From Asterionellopsis glacialis (Eukaryota; Bacillariophyta; Plagiogrammaphyceae; Rhaphoneidales; Asterionellopsidaceae), in the NCBI GenBank assembly GCA_014885115.2, contig WKLE02000688.1, positions 1 to 10,835 of the forward strand: DNA of 10,835 nt, written 5' to 3'. Positions 7,625-10,835 of the stretch are shown here, piece after piece (positions within the stretch are counted from its first letter, which is position 1; each line of letters begins with the position of its first letter). The notes beneath the pieces were generated by a model that had not been told where the DNA came from, did not search any database, and worked only from the letters and a program-made list of their open reading frames with translations. A program made the position numbers and the translations under genes.

Positions 7625-7774
7625 ATGACAAGGAACAAAACTCCACCAATGCAGCTTCTTGATGCCAATGACAATGATGGTAATTCTACAGGAACGCCAT
7701 GGTCTAACAACCAATCCACCATCCATGACTACTTTGCTTCTGGTGACCATCAAGAATCTGACAATTTCATCACT
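7625..7774 (+). pseudogene. ORF1 N-terminal fragment, duplicated copy
   Basis: Plus-strand copy of the first 50 codons of the ORF1-like gene (ATG at 7625-7627). It differs from the left copy by a single base in 150, giving Arg instead of Ser at residue 3. After 7774 it runs into gene X sequence in frame for 21 more codons, producing a short ORF1-gene X chimera that ends at 7835-7837. There is no evidence that the chimera is used. Confidence 0.6.
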
Positions 7775-7895
7775 CTTGATGGAATATTATTTCAAGCACA
7801 TCCATCCTATTGCTCACAAAGATCATGGCATGATTAATGCATCATATCTAAAATATAGTTATACTCAGTTTCCTTATGTATTTTTTTCTTTTTTT
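7775..7895 (+). repeat. third, internally deleted copy of gene X and its tail
   Basis: Bases 7775-7835 match 6732-6792 and bases 7839-7895 match 7137-7193, both in direct orientation, with one mismatch noticed in each. The 344 bases between (6793-7136 of the left copy) are absent. The copy shares one diagnostic base with the left arm and another with the right arm, so it may show the ancestral state at both sites. Its T-rich tail leads to the end of gene Y. Confidence 0.85.
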
Positions 7896-7985
7896 CCTTT
7901 TTTTACTATGCACATATGTTTTTTTTCCATTTTTTTCTTTTCTTTTTAACAAAGAACTTGTTTTTATTTTCCCCTTTTTTGTTTG
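7865..7985 (+). other. pyrimidine-rich tract between convergent genes X and Y
   Basis: The plus strand is dominated by T runs with a few C and isolated purines. It lies between the end of the gene X tail and the TAA of gene Y (7964-7966). It could be the joined 3' flanks of two convergent genes. I see no AATAAA in the expected places and no terminal repeat. Confidence 0.5.
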
Positions 7986-8443
7986 GGTTTGGGCAGGAAT
8001 AAATGGACAGCTGTGTGCACACAAACATATTTACCCTGTACACACCAATTAAGTACATCTGTAGTGAGTGGCAATGCAACATTAACTTTTGAATCAAAGA
8101 GCCAACTACTCCCATATACTGTGACAGCATGTTCTGTTCCACCATCATGACCTTGCAGGACTACAATTGTTGGATGAGCTTTACCATCTTTTTCATATTG
8201 CTGCTGGGGATCTAAAAGATCAAGCTCACCTTTTTTGTATTTTCTGACACAGCAAGCTTTTCCAAGACTGGATTCTACTCCCACTTGAAGACGTTCCAGA
8301 TTATTAGCTTTCAATGACTGTTTTCCAGCTACAGCTTGAATCCGAGCTGCCATTGTTTCATGTCCAATTTGATGAAGACAACTTGCAAAACTGCTAAAAA
8401 CACATGTGTGTTGGTCATTTTGCTGATAGACACACTTTTTTTT
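7964..8443 (-). other. papain-like cysteine protease-like domain at the C-terminus of gene Y
   Basis: After the A run at 8436-8443 the frame reads CVYQQNDQHTCVFSSFASCL. The candidate nucleophile is the Cys of TCVFSS (8402-8404), followed by a small-residue helix as in papain-fold enzymes. A Gln sits six residues before it, the spacing of the papain oxyanion-hole Gln. The candidate His is in EHAVTVYG (8129-8131), 91 residues later. The candidate Asp is in WLFDS (8093-8095), 12 residues further, followed by ALPLTTDVLNWC. I recall this HAVTV...FDS...ALPL pattern from unnamed mobile-element proteins but cannot assign a family. The domain is open from 8443 to the stop, so it is the best preserved part of the gene. 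Confidence 0.5.
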
Positions 8444-9218
8444 GTACTTTCAATTTTGAAATGGCTTTGATGTGATAACCAGGGATGGTCGTGTGACCCT
8501 TTTTTCTTGCTGGTACATACCATATTGATATAATCTGGTCTGTTAGCCAAAATTGCAGTTTCTTGTCCATCATGCTATCAAAATCATCCAATTCCTTTTG
8601 CAACTTGTTGATTTCTCTTTGTTTTTTATTTTTCAAATGCTTGGAAACTCACTTTAGGTCCTTTTCTAAATCTTCAATTTTGCTTTTATTATATTCTTCT
8701 TAAAGAGACACAGGGGAAACCATCTTCTTTTTCCATTTGCTCATCCTCCTCCTTCCTTTCATGGCATTCCTTGATGACATCATCATCTGTGCCTTCCAAG
8801 AAGACAGGAACTACAGGATTGACAGCTTTACTTTTGTCTTTTTTTTCTGTGGGCATCTGAATCATCCTCTCTTTGTTTAAGCTGATCTTTTGTTGGTGCA
8901 CATGCATTCCAAGCTGCTTGTTGTTTTGTTAGTGCCACAACTTCTTTCATAAGATAATGGTGTTTTTTTTTGTTCACCCTTGTAATGCTTTGAGGTTTTA
9001 TGGTAAGCTGCAACAACTCTCTTTCCAATTTGCGCTTCTTCTTCAGATCATGGTCACTCAACCATTTTCCAACCTTTTTCCCCTCTTCATTAGTGTAATC
9101 AGATCACCAACGTTTTTGCATATGAATAGGAGTACCCCTTGGAAATACAGTTTGTTTATCCAGATCATCATCTCTGTATTCTTCAGGCCCATCAAATTCT
9201 GATTCAGACTCTTGCTCA

Positions 9219-9278
9219 TTGTCTTCAGGATTTTCTTTGGTATCCAAAGCCTTATCAGTAGATTTCTTTTTCTGAGAT
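9219..9278 (-). repeat. 60 bp direct repeat in gene Y linker, copy 1
   Basis: Same sequence as 9386-9445, 167 bases away, with one mismatch noticed by eye. Both copies encode SQKKKSTDKALDTKENPED in the local gene Y frame, so the duplication kept the protein meaning although the two copies now lie in different frames. Confidence 0.9.
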
Positions 9279-9385
9279 TTCTTTTTCTTTTTAGACTCTT
9301 CATCTTTGTCTTCAAAGATTAGTTTAGGGTCAGAAGAATCTGGAGATTTTTTTTCTTGTTCTTGTTAGACTCTCAATCATTGTGT

Positions 9386-9445
9386 TTGTCTTCAGGGTTT
9401 TCTTTGGTATCCAAAGCCTTATCAGTAGATTTCTTTTTCTGAGAT
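9386..9445 (-). repeat. 60 bp direct repeat in gene Y linker, copy 2
   Basis: Partner of 9219-9278. The frame change between the two copies falls on the A8 run at 9347-9354. A TGA at 9373-9375 follows this copy directly on the minus strand. Confidence 0.9.
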
Positions 9446-9534
9446 TCTTTTTCAGTAGATGATGGTTTCTCTTCAATGGGGGGTTCATCACGTTTCTTTG
9501 ATTCCTTTTCTGGAGATTGAGTAATAAGAATTAA

Positions 9535-10693
9535 TCATTCTTCTTCAGGATCATTTGTGGAAATTTCCAAATCAGGTGCTGTTGGCTCTGTAGTGTCATA
9601 GTATATGTCGGTAACTTCATCCTTTATACCAGTGTCAGAGAGAACTTTTGAATATGATCCTTGCAAATTGAGAATCCTGCGTACTATATTCAGTCTCTGG
9701 AACTCGACATCCACAATCTTTCCCATGCCCCATTCTTCTTTTTCAAGTGCTATTTCTTCCATAAAAATACACTGATGCAAACAACAAGAACTAGTGTCAT
9801 TCTGTGTACGACTTCTTTGTTTATGCCATCTTGCGATTCTTACTATAGTAGAAACACCAAACAGGGTTTTTAACAAAGCTTCGAAGTTACTTGTTCTTGC
9901 TTTAGTCATGAATATCGTATTTAAAAACATATTCTGCAGTTTTTGTCTTTCCTTTATCATCAATAAGAATTACTGATCTTTCCACACTGATGCCAATCCA
10001 ATGTATTTCTCCAGCTAGACAGAGTGGAAAATATACCATGCAATATCCTAACCTAAAAGCCTTGGAAATTAGAAAGTTTTGACCACATGTATAACTTGCT
10101 GCAACTCTTAATGAGTTAAGATTTTGTTTGGGAGTATCATCCTCCCACCCATAGCTTGTAGTTGGAGGAATAAACAATGCATTTCTATTTTGAACCGTAA
10201 GGTTAATCAAAACAGCAGTGTAAGCACCAACAATTGAATCATTTAAAAAAGTTTCTTTCCAAAGGCATAAACCATCAAGTGCAATTAAGGTTACTGGTAC
10301 AAAACTTGGTTTCTTGGATATGTCCAAACTTTTTTGTTGCTCAGGTGATGTTGTTTCCATCAATAGTGAAGCGTACAAATATTTATACATCTGAAGAGGA
10401 TTTACTGGTGGAATTTTTCTACAAATTTGTTGGAATTCGGTTTGAGTTTCTTGAAAATTGTCAAGCACTTCTTGGGCAGAGAACTTAATTCCTAAGTGAT
10501 AGCCAGTATTGCTATCAATCTTACAATAATCGTTGCTAGCAAAAGATTTCTTGGAGATGTCTTTAATACCTGCTTTTAAAGAACAATTTAATTCTTGGAT
10601 TTGACAATCATCAGGATACCAGTGATGATGCTCAAAGGATAAACAGAAAGGAGCATGTAAAAAGGGCTCTTTTTCCTTTTGTATGGAACCCAC
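9535..10693 (-). other. Ulp1/SENP-like cysteine protease domain (C48), frameshifted
   Basis: C48 enzymes cleave SUMO-like modifiers or viral and transposon polyproteins. WKETFLNDSIVGAYTAVL (residues 145-162 counted from 10693) matches the WLND-type substrate helix. HWIGISVERS carries the catalytic His (10001-10003) and VILIDD the Asp (9961 or 9958 downwards). The frame then breaks within 9902-9963. The next frame holds QNDTSSCCLHQCIFMEEIA, with the oxyanion Gln six residues before the catalytic Cys (9784-9786). The residue after the Cys is Cys where Gly is usual. The domain is followed by an acidic tail (PTAPDLEIS...) and TGA at 9535-9537. His, Asp, Gln and Cys are all kept, but in two frames. 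Confidence 0.75.
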
Positions 10694-10833
10694 TTGTAAC
10701 AGGTTGAATGGCTTGGTTCTCTATAGCTTATGCATTTGAGAGTTTTTCCTCCATAAAAATGTGTGTTGGGAGATTTGCAGAGTACACCAACAATGTCTTT
10801 GTCACTGTCAAATTGAGAAGATCTTCTACAATG
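10672..10833 (-). other. Cys-rich segment preceding the C48 domain, window-truncated
   Basis: The frame from 10833 is open for 54 codons and contains four Cys: one at the edge, then in VLCKSPNTHFYGG, LKCISYREPSHS and TCYKWVPY, with two nearby His. The spacing is not a classical finger, but zinc binding is possible. The frame of the C48 domain takes over at the AAAAGG run (about 10676). One extra A there would join them, and that frame has a TAG just upstream (about 10720), so the join is likely. Confidence 0.45.
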
Positions 10834-10835
10834 AC

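Larger units (their letters stand above)
7195..7774 (-). repeat. right arm of the large inverted repeat (580 bp)
   Basis: Mirror copy of 6473-7080. It lacks the 28 bases present at 7018-7045 of the left arm (gap between 7229 and 7230), with an AT at both breakpoints. Divergence is uneven by eye: about 1 difference in the outer 150 bp, about 5 in the next 280, and about 12 in the inner 150. The arm ends at 7774, where the sequence switches abruptly from ORF1 to gene X. Confidence 0.92.
8444..9534 (-). other. charged linker of gene Y with coiled-coil segments
   Basis: The linker is dominated by Lys, Glu and Asp. Recognisable pieces from N to C are the duplicated SQKKKSTDKALDTKENPED, GPEEYRDDDLDKQTVFPRG, a basic helix (SDHDLKKKRKLERELLQL), PVVPVFLEGTDDDVIKE, and a long coiled coil (KNKKQREINKLQKELDDF) leading to LQFWLTDQIISIWYVPARKK. 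The last piece looks like structured protein and may belong to the domain that follows. Stops at 9373-9375, 9104-9106 and 8649-8651 and shifts at runs of eight A interrupt it. Confidence 0.55.
7964..10833 (-). pseudogene. gene Y: long protein with Ulp1/C48 protease and a second papain-like cysteine protease-like region
   Basis: Read from 10833 down to TAA 7964-7966, the order is a Cys-rich segment, a Ulp1-type (C48) protease, an acidic and Lys/Glu-rich linker with predicted coiled coil, and a second region with Cys/His/Asp spacing like papain-fold peptidases. The frame changes at about 10675, within 9902-9963, at 9347-9354, 8839-8846, about 8700 and 8436-8443. In-frame stops lie at 9535-9537, 9373-9375, 9104-9106 and 8649-8651, all TGA. 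C48 domains are carried by several DNA transposon superfamilies (MULE, CACTA-like, KDZ), so I infer a transposon-borne gene. The start lies beyond the window. Introns could explain some breaks, but I see no convincing set. Confidence 0.6.

Noticed and set aside
6473..7774. Palindrome as an assembly artefact
   Set aside because: The arms differ by about 18 substitutions and a 28 bp indel. A chimeric read or collapsed strand would give identical arms. Spanning reads would still be the final test.
6473..7774. Inverted repeat as terminal repeats of a transposon
   Set aside because: The arms contain parts of two unrelated reading frames, the left arm continues into ORF1, and I see no target-site duplication at 6473 and 7774.
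7865..7985. Pyrimidine tract as a gypsy polypurine tract or LTR edge
   Set aside because: No LTR, integrase or RNase H sequence lies nearby. The tract sits between two convergent genes and part of it is copied with the gene X tail.
8957..10488. Plus-strand open frames across gene Y (Phe/Ser/Leu-rich)
   Set aside because: These are the complement of the Lys/Glu-rich linker and C48 domain and carry no motif of their own.

Overview
The window is eukaryotic, AT-rich and made almost entirely of decayed transposable elements. No gene looks intact, and I see no rRNA, tRNA or CRISPR array. The wording of the non-LTR reverse transcriptase, its ORF1-like partner and the Ty3/gypsy polyprotein resembles elements I know from diatoms and related stramenopiles. 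A diatom genome is therefore my best guess, from memory of the families and without any search.

Layout. (1) Bases 1-192 are the end of an unrecognised plus-strand reading frame, followed by a TAA microsatellite. (2) Bases 495-2831, minus strand, are the ORF2 of a non-LTR-type retrotransposon: the end of an AP-endonuclease domain, RT, a C-terminal zinc motif and a tail. It carries several stops and has lost the RT catalytic block. (3) Bases about 2832-5590, plus strand, are a 3'-truncated Ty3/gypsy element: leader, Gag with a CCHC knuckle, a retropepsin with Asp changed to Asn, and RT. (4) Bases 5585-6622, minus strand, match the N-terminal part of the ORF1-like protein that I associate with the same non-LTR class as (2). 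The simplest reading is that the gypsy element sits inside an ORF1-ORF2 element and that deletions followed. (5) Bases 6473-7774 hold a large inverted repeat: arms of 608 and 580 bp, about 97% identical by eye, with a 114 bp spacer. Each arm holds the ORF1 N-terminus back to back with the C-terminal part of another mobile-element-type gene (gene X). A third, internally deleted copy of gene X follows at 7775-7895. (6) Bases 7964-10833, minus strand, are one long decayed gene (gene Y), which runs off the window. In order it has a Cys-rich segment, a Ulp1/C48-type cysteine protease, a Lys/Glu-rich linker with an internal duplication, and a second region with a papain-like Cys/His/Asp layout.

Gene X and gene Y converge and may come from one DNA transposon, because C48 domains are known passengers of several DNA transposon superfamilies. 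The most unusual points are the two protease-like modules in gene Y, which share a Q-N-D-x-x-x-C signature, and the near-identical palindrome. A third is that the frame breaks of gene Y fall on 8-base A runs while its internal stops are all TGA.
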